Source: Blastopirellula sp.
Lineage (GTDB): Bacteria; Planctomycetota; Planctomycetia; Pirellulales; Pirellulaceae
NCBI GenBank assembly: GCA_002701545.1
Contig: NZVR01000185.1
Span: forward strand, 1-36,995
DNA length: 36,995 bases
Direction: 5' to 3'
Under the pieces are notes generated by a model. The model saw only the letters and a program-made list of their open reading frames with translations, was not told where the DNA came from and made no database searches. Below, piece by piece: positions 26,599-36,747 of the stretch. Numbering within the stretch: the first letter of the stretch is position 1; each line of letters opens with the position of its first letter. Position numbers and translations under genes: made by a program.

Positions 26599-27396
26599 GT
26601 GAACCTGCTGCCCATCTATACTCTGCTGGTCACCCTGACCAGCACGCTGTTGATTACAAGGATCGCAACGGTTGCCTTATCGCTCACTGGAATGTCGCGG
26701 CAGTCGGCTCGCTTTCAAGCCCGTTCGGCCATGACCGGTGTCGGCTTCACGACCCGTGAGAGCGAGCATATTCTTAATCACCCCGTGCGACGGCGGATTG
26801 TCATGTGGCTTATGCTGCTGGGAAATGCCGGTATCGTAACCATCGTCGCCACGTTGATGGCCTCGCTCGTCAACATCAACCACCAAAGCACCGGTTTGGG
26901 GCGCAGCATCACCGTGCTCGGTTTAGGCATCTTCATCCTGTTCTGGCTCGCCAACAGCCGCTGGGTGGACCATTGGATGAGCCATGCCATCGAGTTCGCC
27001 TTGCGACGCTGGACCCAGCTCGACATCCGGGATTACGTCTCGCTGTTCCGACTTTCAGATGGTTATGCCGTGTCGGAAATTCAAGTCGACGACCATGACT
27101 GGATTGCCAACAAGACGCTGGCTGAACTTCGACTCCCCGCAGAAGGCATCCTCGTCCTCGGCATTCAACGCCTGGATCAAACCTATGTCGGGGCACCCAA
27201 TGCCAAAACCAAGATCCTGTCAGGGGATCTGCTGATCATCTACGGGCCGGGCCATCGCATCGAAGAATTGAACCGTCGGCGTGAGGGCCTCGAAGGCAAA
27301 CTTGCCCACATGGAAGCCGTCGAGGAACAACAACGGGTCACCGCCCAACAACAGGATGAGGGAGAATCCCCCGAGACCCCGGAATCGACGCCGTAG
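26599..27396 (+). CDS. Three-helix membrane protein with TrkA-C (RCK-C)-like domain
   Basis: GTG 26599 with AAAGG six bases upstream (26588-26592) gives 265 residues. The open frame begins at 26476, but its first 41 codons are polar and overlap the region upstream of the divergent ABC gene. Membrane segments lie near 3-30, 66-90 and 103-120. A cytosolic TrkA-C-like domain follows (about 150-220, including KTLAELRLPAEGILVLGI and GDLLIIYGP), which in other proteins binds nucleotides or regulates ion transport. The loop with MTGVGFTT (45-52) looks conserved. The C-terminus is Gln/Glu-rich. No transporter core is present, so it is probably a regulatory or uncharacterised transporter-like protein. 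Confidence 0.82.
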   Translation: MNLLPIYTLLVTLTSTLLITRIATVALSLTGMSRQSARFQARSAMTGVGFTTRESEHILNHPVRRRIVMWLMLLGNAGIVTIVATLMASLVNINHQSTGLGRSITVLGLGIFILFWLANSRWVDHWMSHAIEFALRRWTQLDIRDYVSLFRLSDGYAVSEIQVDDHDWIANKTLAELRLPAEGILVLGIQRLDQTYVGAPNAKTKILSGDLLIIYGPGHRIEELNRRREGLEGKLAHMEAVEEQQRVTAQQQDEGESPETPESTP

Positions 27397-27495
27397 GCAC
27401 CAAACAGGCACCATGCTAGCTGTCCAGAGGCATCGCTCCCCACGGTTTGGCTTAAACTTCACTCAATTGACTTACCGAAGAATCTTTTGAGTAGC

Positions 27496-27524
27496 TTGAT
27501 TTTGACCATCTGCATACCTACGAT
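27496..27524 (+). promoter_or_regulatory. Candidate promoter for the serine acetyltransferase gene
   Basis: TTGATT (27496-27501) and TACGAT (27519-27524) are 17 bases apart, each 4/6 to consensus. The same -10 hexamer occurs in the promoter at 4116-4121. The predicted leader to ATG 27684 is about 150 bases, with no clear structure seen. Confidence 0.4.
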
Positions 27525-27683
27525 GCCTGAGATAGCTGACTCCGAGAACCCGCCCTATGCATCTCGCTGATCATTTCTCTCTGGCACCCACCCGTTGTCC
27601 GGGCTAACCGGACACCGCCCCCTTTCTCATCCTCGGACCGCGATCACCCTCCCCTCCTCATCTTCTGCGCAGCGAGCGTTGTC

Positions 27684-28655
27684 ATGGCATCTGATTTTCG
27701 CCTGAAGGAACAGCTCCCCGACCTGACCAGTCAAATTGTGGACACCTACACCAGCGTGGGCACGATCAACCATCTCGGGCACTGTCCTTTGCCCAGTTAC
27801 GACGTCGTCGTCTCATCATTGGCCGACCTCAAGGAGGTCATTTATCCGGGATATCAACGACGCGAAGGCTTGCACATCGGCAATGTGACGTATCACGTTG
27901 GCGATCTGATTGATGGTCTCCACGACAAACTCACCACGCAGATCGCGCGCGCCCTGCGACATGAAGAACGCGTCAACACCGGCAAAGGGGACGATGACGC
28001 CGAGGAGATCGACTACGAGGCCATGGGACAGGCCATGGCCATTGAGTTCTTGAAGCGAATTCCTCGAATTCGCGAGATTCTTGCCACCGACGTCCAAGCC
28101 GCCTTTGATGGGGATCCCGCTTGCCAGACGATCGACGAAGTGATTTTTTGCTATCCCGGATTGGATGCCATCACCGTCTTCCGCATCGCCCACGAACTGC
28201 ATCGCCTCAAAGTGCCGTTCATCCCGCGCATGATGACTGAGTGCGCTCACAAAGAAACTGGTATCGACATTCACCCCGGTGCAACCATCGGGAATCACTT
28301 TTTCATTGACCACGGAACGGGCGTCGTGGTGGGTGAAACGTGCAACATCGGCAATCACGTGAAACTCTATCAAGGAGTCACGCTGGGAGCGTTGAGCTTT
28401 CCCACCGACGCGGATGGCAACATCATTCGCAGTATGAAACGCCACCCAACACTGGAAGATAATGTCGTTGTTTACGCCAACGCGACCATTCTGGGTGGCA
28501 AAACAACCATTGGCCACGATTCCGTCATTGGCTCGAGTGTGTGGCTCACCCACAGTGTCGAACCCTACACAACCGTGATCCTGGAAAAGCCGAAACTGCG
28601 ACTCAAAGCCGATACACCTGGCGAATTGACCGCGGAAGCGAACTATCAAATCTGA
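27684..28655 (+). CDS. cysE: Serine O-acetyltransferase
   Basis: The protein has 323 residues. This is the first enzyme of cysteine synthesis, acetylating L-serine from acetyl-CoA. The N-terminal helical half (to about 180) has the E-x-P-x-x-R-E-like pattern [10 protein letters not shown]. The C-terminal half is a left-handed beta-helix of hexapeptide repeats with the active-site motifs DIHPGA (H197) and FIDHGTG (D209, H210), and the loop GVTLGALSF. It is longer than the enterobacterial enzyme (about 270), mainly through an N-terminal region, as in the EpsC/SatA-like long forms. A cysK neighbour is absent. Its last ten bases overlap the 3' end of the convergent YfhO-family gene. Confidence 0.93.
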   Translation: MASDFRLKEQLPDLTSQIVDTYTSVGTINHLGHCPLPSYDVVVSSLADLKEVIYPGYQRREGLHIGNVTYHVGDLIDGLHDKLTTQIARALRHEERVNTGKGDDDAEEIDYEAMGQAMAIEFLKRIPRIREILATDVQAAFDGDPACQTIDEVIFCYPGLDAITVFRIAHELHRLKVPFIPRMMTECAHKETGIDIHPGATIGNHFFIDHGTGVVVGETCNIGNHVKLYQGVTLGALSFPTDADGNIIRSMKRHPTLEDNVVVYANATILGGKTTIGHDSVIGSSVWLTHSVEPYTTVILEKPKLRLKADTPGELTAEANYQI

Positions 28656-31165
28656 CGGGTGCGGCGACGCACGCACCACAAGCATCCCCACACCGCCGCC
28701 GCCAGCCAACTGCAAGCACTTACCAGTGCGCCCATCCAAAACGTGCGCGGTCGATATCGAAAGACAACCCGCGTATCGCCCGGTGGAACCATGACGCCTC
28801 TCATGATTCGATTTACTCGGAGCATTTCCACCGGTACAGGATCGGTCGCATCGTCACCGGCCAGCGTCACCTGCCAACCGTCGTCGTAAGTATCGGCCAG
28901 GACAAGCAAGCACGCTGAGTCCGTATTGACGGCAACTTCGACGCACTGGGGTGTATCGATCAGCATCTGACAGGAACTCTGTTCCCCGCCAGTTTGGCTG
29001 AACTGCGTGCCGGTTTGACCCAAAGCACTCCCTTCGATCACCGCGACATGCCGTGGGTTCGGCGCCTCAGCAAGCAGGCGGGCAACCTCGCGAGAACGCC
29101 CAGAAACATCTCGCGGATGATGGCTCGCGAGAGGCTCCAGCACCGTCGCGCTTTGTGGAATCCAAACCCGGGGTCGTATTTCGCGCACACCCAGCTGCCG
29201 ATCCCGTGACACACAGAGCAGATTCCGTAACAGCGCGCCAGTCGTATCGGCACGTCGCAACTCGGTAACAAAAGTATCGTGCGTCAACGACGACAAAGTA
29301 ACCGAAGTCCGCACGACGGGTGTGGGGTCGAGCAGGTTGAAACGAGCAAACCTTGCCTCACGTTGCCAGGCGATCAACTCGGCATTCCGCTGATCCGAAC
29401 GCGTGCTGGAGAATTCTGGGGGTGAAACGACGGGCACCCAACCGCGATCCAGACGAGTCCCCTCCGGCGTTTCCGAGCCTTGCCCAAGAGGCATGAACGC
29501 GGTGGCAGGAGCGGTCGTCAACAACACACGATTTGCCAAACAGATTTCCACGAGAATCACCGCAGCCATGATCCATGCGCGGGTCCTGTGTTGCCAGCTC
29601 AACAACGCCACCATTCCCCCACAGACCAGGGCAACATGCAGGAATGCCAGGATCATTCCGTCAATCGCACCGCTTACATCAAGCGGTCCGAACACCGCTC
29701 CTGCAGGTACCTCAGCGAACTTCATGGACAACGGCGACCGGGTGCACCACGTCACTGCAGCGCCCAGGCAACTTAACACTCCCAGCCATCCGCAAACCCT
29801 CCGGAGCAAAGCAGTGGAAAGACGGATGCGATCGAAGCCGCGCGCCGCCAACAAACTCAACCCCAACGTCGCCACGACCATTAATTTGGCCGGAAATCGA
29901 AAGTATACGTAGCCGGGGAGGAAAACCACCATGAACCAGTACAAACCACCCACTGGCTTGTATGCCCATCCCTCCGTCGCCCCCGCAGCAGCCCGCACTT
30001 CCTCAACCAACCATCCGACACCATAGCCACCAAAACTGGCCAAGGTCGCCAGCAGGATGACCCAGCTGAGATAGCGCACCCGCAACGATCCTCGCCAAAA
30101 ACGGATCGATAAGATGGCGAGTAAGAATGGGATCGTTCCCATGTACAAGGAGGGCGACCAAATCCGACCTTCCGCCGGAATGACTCGCGTCCAACGTTGA
30201 TCCGTGGGAAACAAGCGGCCGGAAATATTAGGCCAGAGAAACTCGCTCAACCGCCAAGGCCCGACGCTGAACTGATACACCGCGTGTTGGTGCGAACCCA
30301 CAGGTGCCTTCTGAAACAAGCTCGCCACACCGGACCCAGATGGCGACGTTTCCATCCATTCGTAAATCGTCCGCGGATTCTCGTAGGCAGCCCTTTGACT
30401 CGTTCGTGCCCACTTGGCAGCTGGAAGAACCTGACACGCAGACAACCCAAAGGCCAAAACAAGGCTACCGAAAAACATCCCTCCCAGCTTCACGAAACGC
30501 AACGGCAAGCGTCGCTCCGGTTTGCGAGCGCGCATGCGCCACCAGGACCGGACGGAGCGCACAAGATACCAGCCACCAGTCAGCAAGACCGCCTGATACG
30601 CCATTTGTGGATCCCCGCCCAGATTCATCAATGCCAAGACGACGCCGAATCCCAACACGGCGGGCCAACTTGAACGACGGAGCATCATGTCACCCGTCTG
30701 CAGTGCAAGTGGCAACCAGGCTGCTCCCACCAGAAAGACGACGTTGCAATACTGAAACAAAACACTGCCACTCAGCGCATAAGAGACCGCCGCCACAAAG
30801 GCAGCACACCGACTCGCATTCCAGTGTCGAGCCGCCAGATAGGCGGCAATCCCCGCCAAAACGATGTGACCAAAGACATAGAGGTTGTAGGCCGCAGGGT
30901 ACGCCACAGGGAGCGCAAACAGGATTTTCCCAGGGTACAGCACACTCGAAGTCGCATCAGCCAAAGCGGGCGTGCCACAATTCTCATACGGATTCCACAA
31001 CGGGATCCGACCCGCTTGCCACTCACTCCGGCACCAATGGAACAACGGGTAGTAGTAATGCGCACCGTCACGAAAAGCGACGACATGGTCACTTGAAATG
31101 GTGACCAGCAACCAGATCACCGCCGCGACTAGAATCGCGCAACCAAACCAGCGACTTTTCGACAA
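28646..31165 (-). CDS. YfhO-family polytopic membrane protein
   Basis: The protein has 839 residues from TTG 31165; GGGAG (31174-31178) lies eight bases upstream and no ATG is available nearby. It has a first membrane helix at about 7-25, then a loop with [10 protein letters not shown] and [10 protein letters not shown] typical of YfhO/glycosyltransferase-C-like proteins. About a dozen membrane segments follow, then a large extracytoplasmic domain (about 560-800) and a final helix followed by VRRRTRQI. YfhO proteins are involved in decorating envelope polymers with sugars in Firmicutes; here the role is inferred. It is transcribed towards cysE, whose 3' end it overlaps. Confidence 0.85.
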   Translation of the reverse strand: MSKSRWFGCAILVAAVIWLLVTISSDHVVAFRDGAHYYYPLFHWCRSEWQAGRIPLWNPYENCGTPALADATSSVLYPGKILFALPVAYPAAYNLYVFGHIVLAGIAAYLAARHWNASRCAAFVAAVSYALSGSVLFQYCNVVFLVGAAWLPLALQTGDMMLRRSSWPAVLGFGVVLALMNLGGDPQMAYQAVLLTGGWYLVRSVRSWWRMRARKPERRLPLRFVKLGGMFFGSLVLAFGLSACQVLPAAKWARTSQRAAYENPRTIYEWMETSPSGSGVASLFQKAPVGSHQHAVYQFSVGPWRLSEFLWPNISGRLFPTDQRWTRVIPAEGRIWSPSLYMGTIPFLLAILSIRFWRGSLRVRYLSWVILLATLASFGGYGVGWLVEEVRAAAGATEGWAYKPVGGLYWFMVVFLPGYVYFRFPAKLMVVATLGLSLLAARGFDRIRLSTALLRRVCGWLGVLSCLGAAVTWCTRSPLSMKFAEVPAGAVFGPLDVSGAIDGMILAFLHVALVCGGMVALLSWQHRTRAWIMAAVILVEICLANRVLLTTAPATAFMPLGQGSETPEGTRLDRGWVPVVSPPEFSSTRSDQRNAELIAWQREARFARFNLLDPTPVVRTSVTLSSLTHDTFVTELRRADTTGALLRNLLCVSRDRQLGVREIRPRVWIPQSATVLEPLASHHPRDVSGRSREVARLLAEAPNPRHVAVIEGSALGQTGTQFSQTGGEQSSCQMLIDTPQCVEVAVNTDSACLLVLADTYDDGWQVTLAGDDATDPVPVEMLRVNRIMRGVMVPPGDTRVVFRYRPRTFWMGALVSACSWLAAAVWGCLWCVRRRTRQI

Positions 31166-31413
31166 CGCAACAGCTCCCGCAAGGCATCCCCTCTGGATAT
31201 TGTCGCGAACTCAACGACTCGAAGCCAGTGCGACGCTTGGATGTGCGACGCATGGATATTACGTCCGCGAACTCATCGTTTGCCGTTGTTTACCAGTGCG
31301 TCCCCAAGCGTCCCGACACAACGCGAAAGCAGCGCGACATTCACCAAGCGACACCAGGCGCCGGGTACCACACGCAACCGCCTCCGGGCATCGCGAAGAA
31401 CGCAGACCTTCGA

Positions 31414-31809
31414 TCAACCGCGGCTTGCTACCTTCAGTTGTGCGCGAGCTTGTGCAACGCTCTTGTCTCGCAAGGCGAGTAACTCGTCGGTGTCCACCGG
31501 ACTCTTCGCGGCAAGTTGCAATTGCTCCTCTGCCGCAGCCCGATCCACATCGGCCGCGTCGATTGCTCGGTTGGTGATGATCGATACCGTATTATCGGTG
31601 ACCTGTACAAAACCACCGTCAACATAGTACCGCCGCTCGCCCTCGCTGGTCTTCACTCTCAGCTCACCGTAGCCCAAGCGCCCGATCATAGGAGCATGAC
31701 CCGCAGCGATCCCCTTTTCGCCGTCGAATAATGGAACGGCAACAAACTCGGCTTGCACATCCAGCGCAGTCGATTCCGGGGTAACTACAACGCAATTGAT
31801 TCCAGACAT
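31414..31809 (-). CDS. atpC: F1F0 ATP synthase subunit epsilon
   Basis: The protein has 131 residues, the usual size. An N-terminal beta-sandwich carries the conserved GEKGIAAGHAPMIGRLGYGEL segment (split near 31 and 45) and YYVDGGFVQV. The C-terminal helical hairpin is rich in Ala/Gln and ends after ARAQLKVASRG. The subunit sits on the rotor stalk and regulates ATP hydrolysis. ATG 31809 follows the atpD stop after two bases, with GAGG inside the end of atpD. It appears to be the last gene of the operon; no clear terminator is visible in the 248 bp after it. Confidence 0.95.
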   Translation of the reverse strand: MSGINCVVVTPESTALDVQAEFVAVPLFDGEKGIAAGHAPMIGRLGYGELRVKTSEGERRYYVDGGFVQVTDNTVSIITNRAIDAADVDRAAAEEQLQLAAKSPVDTDELLALRDKSVAQARAQLKVASRG

Positions 31810-31811
31810 GC

Positions 31812-33305
<1,494 letters not shown>

Positions 33306-33322
33306 TTATTTCTTAGCTATTT

Positions 33323-33348
33323 GCTGCTGGTAAATGCTGCTGGTAAAC
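33323..33348. repeat. 13-bp tandem duplication after the DUF4870-type gene
   Basis: GCTGCTGGTAAAT (33323-33335) is followed directly by GCTGCTGGTAAAC (33336-33348). The array begins 10 bases past the stop codon of the DUF4870-type gene in transcription direction, and lies in the leader of atpD. Confidence 0.75.
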
Positions 33349-33358
33349 GTTTGTCTGT

Positions 33359-33775
33359 CTATGTAATCATGCGAATACATATAGGGTAACGGTAGTACTC
33401 GCCATTGTTGGCTTGCATCGAGCCAATAATGCCAAAAATGATTTGCAAAACAATCGGAACGAACAGCAGAGGAAAACCAAAGCCGCAAGTGGCGCCGGTG
33501 ATCGCACCCGCGATGATCACCGCAATGAACATCGTCAGCTGAAAATTCAACGCTTCCTTCGCTTGGTCCTCGACAAAAGGATGTTCGTCTTTCTTCAAAA
33601 AATACACCACTAAGGGTCCCAGGAACGGCGCAACTCCACCGGAGAGCAAAACCGCAATCAAACCCGACATGTGAGCCAACATACCCCACGTCCTGGCGTC
33701 TTGTGTTAGCTCGCCACTCTGAGGAGGTTTCTTTTCTGGACCAACGTCGATCGGTTTTATTTCCGGTGCGTCCAT
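33359..33775 (-). CDS. DUF4870-type small membrane protein inside the atp operon
   Basis: The protein has 138 residues. The DUF4870/Tic20-like pattern is clear: a start with WGMLAHMSGL, then FLGPLVVYFLKKDEHPFVEDQ, KEALNFQ, and a terminal YYRYPICIR. Membrane segments lie at about 33-58, 80-98 and 101-120. The ATG shares a base with the atpG stop codon (TAATG) and has GGAAGGGA in front, so it is translationally coupled to atpG and well translated. DUF4870 function is not known to me. Its place between the gamma and beta subunit genes suggests either an ATP-synthase accessory role or co-expression by insertion. A frame in another register over this region (33306-33806) is a shadow. Confidence 0.9.
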   Translation of the reverse strand: MDAPEIKPIDVGPEKKPPQSGELTQDARTWGMLAHMSGLIAVLLSGGVAPFLGPLVVYFLKKDEHPFVEDQAKEALNFQLTMFIAVIIAGAITGATCGFGFPLLFVPIVLQIIFGIIGSMQANNGEYYRYPICIRMIT

Positions 33776-34668
33776 TATTTCCCTTCCAGTGCCTGAGCGC
33801 CTCCAATCACTTCCATAATTTCGCCAGTAATCTGTGACTGTCGTGCGCGGTTGTACGTCATCGACAGCTGCTTGATAATATCGTTCGCATTCTCCGTCGC
33901 GGACTTCATTGCGATCATGCGAGCAATCTGCTCACTGACCGCCGCGTCCAAAAAGCATTTGAACAATTTGACTTTAAAGCTGGTGGGCACAACCTCCTCC
34001 AAGATACTCTCCGCCGAGGGAAAGAACTCGTACATGGAAGCGCTGCGATTCTCCTCGCTCTCCCCTTCGCCATCGACTCCCTCCAGAGAGCTGAGTGGCA
34101 GGATAGTTTCGACCGTCGCAATTTGCCTGGATGAACTGATGAACTGCGTGTAGGCGACATCGACGCGATCAATTTTGCCACTGGTGTAATCTTCCAGATA
34201 GCGATTCGCGATCACTTCGACTTCATCAAATTTCGGCTGGTCCTCAAAGTGGGTGAACGATTCATCCACGGGGATCTCGCGAAACTTCATAGCAGAGACG
34301 CCACGTTTTCCGGATACTTCCAGCCGCAGGCTATCCATTTCCGCCGACAACTCCTGATGACGACTCATCCCCGCGCGGATCACACTACTGTTATAGCCGC
34401 CACAGAGACCTCGATTTGCCGTCAAGACAAGCAACACGGATTTGCTCGCTTCGGAGCGTTCTTCCAGCAAAGGGTGACTCACTTTGAGGCCGCTCTGCGC
34501 CAGATCTTTTACTAACTGCGAAATCCGATTGGTGTAAGATGTCGCTGCACTCGCCCGGTCCATTGCCTTTTTGAATCGAGCTGTTGCAATCAGCTCCATC
34601 GTCCGAGTAATCTTCCGGATATTTCGGATCGACTTGCGTCGTTTGTCTAGTGCGCGTGCATTCGCCAT
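33775..34668 (-). CDS. atpG: F1F0 ATP synthase subunit gamma
   Basis: The protein has 297 residues, typical for gamma, the central rotor shaft. Termini carry the conserved blocks: RRKSIRNIRKITRTMELIATARFKKA (split around residues 10-35), TANRGLCGGYN, and the C-terminal MIAMKSATENANDIIKQL followed by YNRARQSQITGEIMEV. An acidic, less conserved insert lies near residue 200. The ATG (34668) has only a weak ribosome site. Unlike in standard operons it does not follow atpA directly: 475 bp holding an opposite-strand gene intervene, so it may need its own promoter. Confidence 0.97.
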   Translation of the reverse strand: MANARALDKRRKSIRNIRKITRTMELIATARFKKAMDRASAATSYTNRISQLVKDLAQSGLKVSHPLLEERSEASKSVLLVLTANRGLCGGYNSSVIRAGMSRHQELSAEMDSLRLEVSGKRGVSAMKFREIPVDESFTHFEDQPKFDEVEVIANRYLEDYTSGKIDRVDVAYTQFISSSRQIATVETILPLSSLEGVDGEGESEENRSASMYEFFPSAESILEEVVPTSFKVKLFKCFLDAAVSEQIARMIAMKSATENANDIIKQLSMTYNRARQSQITGEIMEVIGGAQALEGK

Positions 34669-34716
34669 GGGTTATTTCACTGGCTCAAGTTGTTTCTGCT
34701 ATTTCAAGATCACCGG

Positions 34717-34722
34717 TATAAT
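34717..34722 (+). promoter_or_regulatory. Exact TATAAT -10 element placing the start of transcription at the ATG
   Basis: TATAAT at 34717-34722 ends six bases before ATG 34729, so transcription should begin at or next to the A of the start codon and give a leaderless mRNA. The -35 region is poor (TTTCTG, spacing 18). The complementary strand reads ATTATACC, which could serve as a weak -10 towards atpG. Confidence 0.5.
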
Positions 34723-34728
34723 TCTGAC

Positions 34729-35154
34729 ATGAACCAGGAACCACGACTTACCGACCCTGCCACTGTTGCAAAACCGAATCTCGTCACCAGTCTCGGCATC
34801 ATGCTGTTATTGGGATCCGTCTTTGCGTTGCTTTGGGGCGTCCTGTTTGCGTCCACCGTCGTCTTGTTACTGTGGCCGGGAACCTATTTTTCATTCACGC
34901 TGGCGATCATTGCGGGCATCAAAGCGTGGAAACTACTGAGCCACGACGCCGCCACCACGTCGCCACCCAAAATCGTCGCCTTCCTGCAAATCGTCAACTT
35001 TGTCATGGTGCTGGACTTCGTTAACTTGGCTCTGGGGATCACCATCCTGCTGCTGCTCAACTCACCTGATCTCAAACGTTACTTCGGTAAGTCTCCAACG
35101 TCCGGCGAACCCAAGTCAGCATTGCCACAAGCCGCTGCTGAAACTAAGCCTTGA
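34729..35154 (+). CDS. Small membrane protein encoded antisense within the atp operon
   Basis: The protein has 141 residues from ATG 34729; the frame extends to 34690, upstream of the TATAAT, so the shorter start is preferred. A polar N-terminus is followed by hydrophobic segments at about 20-48, 51-69 and 81-112, and a polar tail. The motif [12 protein letters not shown] after the first segment looks conserved. The family is not recognised. It fills the whole interval between atpA and atpG on the opposite strand and overlaps the atpA 3' end by 11 bp. No minus-strand gene competes for this interval. Spacing, hydrophobic pattern and promoter make it a convincing gene. Confidence 0.78.
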   Translation: MNQEPRLTDPATVAKPNLVTSLGIMLLLGSVFALLWGVLFASTVVLLLWPGTYFSFTLAIIAGIKAWKLLSHDAATTSPPKIVAFLQIVNFVMVLDFVNLALGITILLLLNSPDLKRYFGKSPTSGEPKSALPQAAAETKP

Positions 35155-36673
35155 AGCCGCGATTAAACTCTTCCAAAGCAGCCACAACCGCTTTGGTCAC
35201 TTCGTTATCCGCTTTCTTCAGTGCATCACCGTTATTCAGGTTGTCCTTCATCAAGGTCAGGACATCACCTTTCTTGTCGGCAAGGAACTGGTGAAATTCA
35301 CTTTCCCATTGACCCACGTCGGCAACAGCCACTTCATCCAGGAATCCGTTGGTGCCGGCATAGATACTAATCACTTGTTCGGCCACATTGAGCGGCTTGT
35401 ACTGTGGCTGTTTCAGCAGTTCCACCATTCGGTAACCGCGATCCAGCTGTTTCTGTGTTGCCGCATCGAGATCGGTACCGAGCTGGGCAAATGCCTCCAA
35501 CTCACGGAATGCCGCCAAGTCCAATCGCAGACTACCAGCGACATTCTTCATCGCCTTCACCTGGGCCGCACCACCTACGCGTGAAACCGAAATACCGACG
35601 TTCATAGCAGGCCGAATCCCCGCAAAGAACAAGTCGGGCTGCAAGTAAATCTGCCCGTCCGTAATCGAGATCACGTTCGTCGGAATGTAGGCGGAAACTT
35701 CACCTTCCAGTGTCTCAATGATCGGCAACGAGGTCAGGGAACCACCGCCCAACTCGTCGCTCAATTTCGAAGACCGTTCCAGCAGACGACTGTGGCAGTA
35801 GAAGACGTCGCCAGGGAACGCCTCACGTCCGGGCGGGCGCTTCATCAGCAACGACAACTCGCGATACGCGACCGCTTGCTTGGAAAGATCGTCGTAGACG
35901 ATCAACGCATGCTCGCCCTTCCACATGAAGTGCTCAGCCATGGCGGTCCCGGAGTAAGGAGCCACGTATTGCAGGGGAGCTGGCTTACTAGCACCGGAAA
36001 CGATCACCGTCGTGTAGTCCATGGCGCCGTGTTCTTCCAGCACCTTGACGACGCCGGCAACCGACGAGTCCTTTTGGCCCACGGCGACGTAAAAGCATTT
36101 CACGCCGGTATCTTTTTGATTCAGAATGGCGTCGATGGCGATGGCGGTCTTACCCGTCTTGCGGTCACCAATGATCAGCTCGCGTTGACCGCGACCAATC
36201 GGTGTCATGGCGTCGACCGCCTTGATACCCGTCTGCATCGGCTCGCTCACCGGCTGTCGCTCGGCAACACCGGGTGCCAATACTTCCACCGGACGCTGCT
36301 CATCGGAATTCACCGGGCCTTTGCCGTCCAGCGGATTGCCCAGCGGATCGAGTACCCGCCCAATCACACCTTCGCCAACAGGCACGGACAACAGTTTCCC
36401 TGTGGCCCGAACTTCGTCGCCTTCGTTAATCGTCAGGTAGTCACCCAGAATGATCAAGCCAACACTGTTTTCTTCCAGGTTGAACGCCAGACCAATCACA
36501 CCGTTGGGAAACTCAACCATCTCGTTTGCCATGACGTTGGACAGGCCATGGACACGGGCAATACCATCACCCACTTCCAAAACCGTACCGACCTCACGAA
36601 CGTCGAGTTCGCTGTCGTATTGCTCGATCTCTTTCTGTAAGACCGATGCGATTTCATCAACATTGAATGCCAT
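35144..36673 (-). CDS. atpA: F1F0 ATP synthase subunit alpha
   Basis: The protein has 509 residues from ATG 36673, which has AGAGGAAA just upstream; the 15-codon extension to 36718 is not needed. It is the regulatory nucleotide-binding subunit of F1. Visible are [14 protein letters not shown], the P-loop GDRKTGKT (169-176), [20 protein letters not shown] (arranged around residue 290) and [10 protein letters not shown] with the arginine finger. The gene converges with the small antisense membrane gene, overlapping it by 11 bp, and follows atpH after 74 bp. Confidence 0.98.
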   Translation of the reverse strand: MAFNVDEIASVLQKEIEQYDSELDVREVGTVLEVGDGIARVHGLSNVMANEMVEFPNGVIGLAFNLEENSVGLIILGDYLTINEGDEVRATGKLLSVPVGEGVIGRVLDPLGNPLDGKGPVNSDEQRPVEVLAPGVAERQPVSEPMQTGIKAVDAMTPIGRGQRELIIGDRKTGKTAIAIDAILNQKDTGVKCFYVAVGQKDSSVAGVVKVLEEHGAMDYTTVIVSGASKPAPLQYVAPYSGTAMAEHFMWKGEHALIVYDDLSKQAVAYRELSLLMKRPPGREAFPGDVFYCHSRLLERSSKLSDELGGGSLTSLPIIETLEGEVSAYIPTNVISITDGQIYLQPDLFFAGIRPAMNVGISVSRVGGAAQVKAMKNVAGSLRLDLAAFRELEAFAQLGTDLDAATQKQLDRGYRMVELLKQPQYKPLNVAEQVISIYAGTNGFLDEVAVADVGQWESEFHQFLADKKGDVLTLMKDNLNNGDALKKADNEVTKAVVAALEEFNRGFKA

Positions 36674-36747
36674 GATTTCCTCTTTTGAACCCACTCCCGT
36701 GGGAATGGCCGACGCCAATTACCGGCACATCGCCGGCAACTCACTCG

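Noticed and set aside
27816-28739. 307-residue minus-strand open frame opposite cysE
   Set aside because: It covers the conserved hexapeptide-repeat region of cysE in antisense and overlaps the end of the YfhO-family gene; no protein family is recognisable.
31166-31413. Terminator or small gene after atpC
   Set aside because: No stem with a T tract and no frame with a ribosome site was found; only a weak partial direct repeat.
33306-33806. 166-residue frame over the DUF4870-type gene
   Set aside because: The other register gives the conserved DUF4870 pattern and a TAATG-coupled start.
35792-36640. 282-residue plus-strand open frame opposite atpA
   Set aside because: Antisense of a highly conserved gene; His/Asn-rich composition typical of a shadow.
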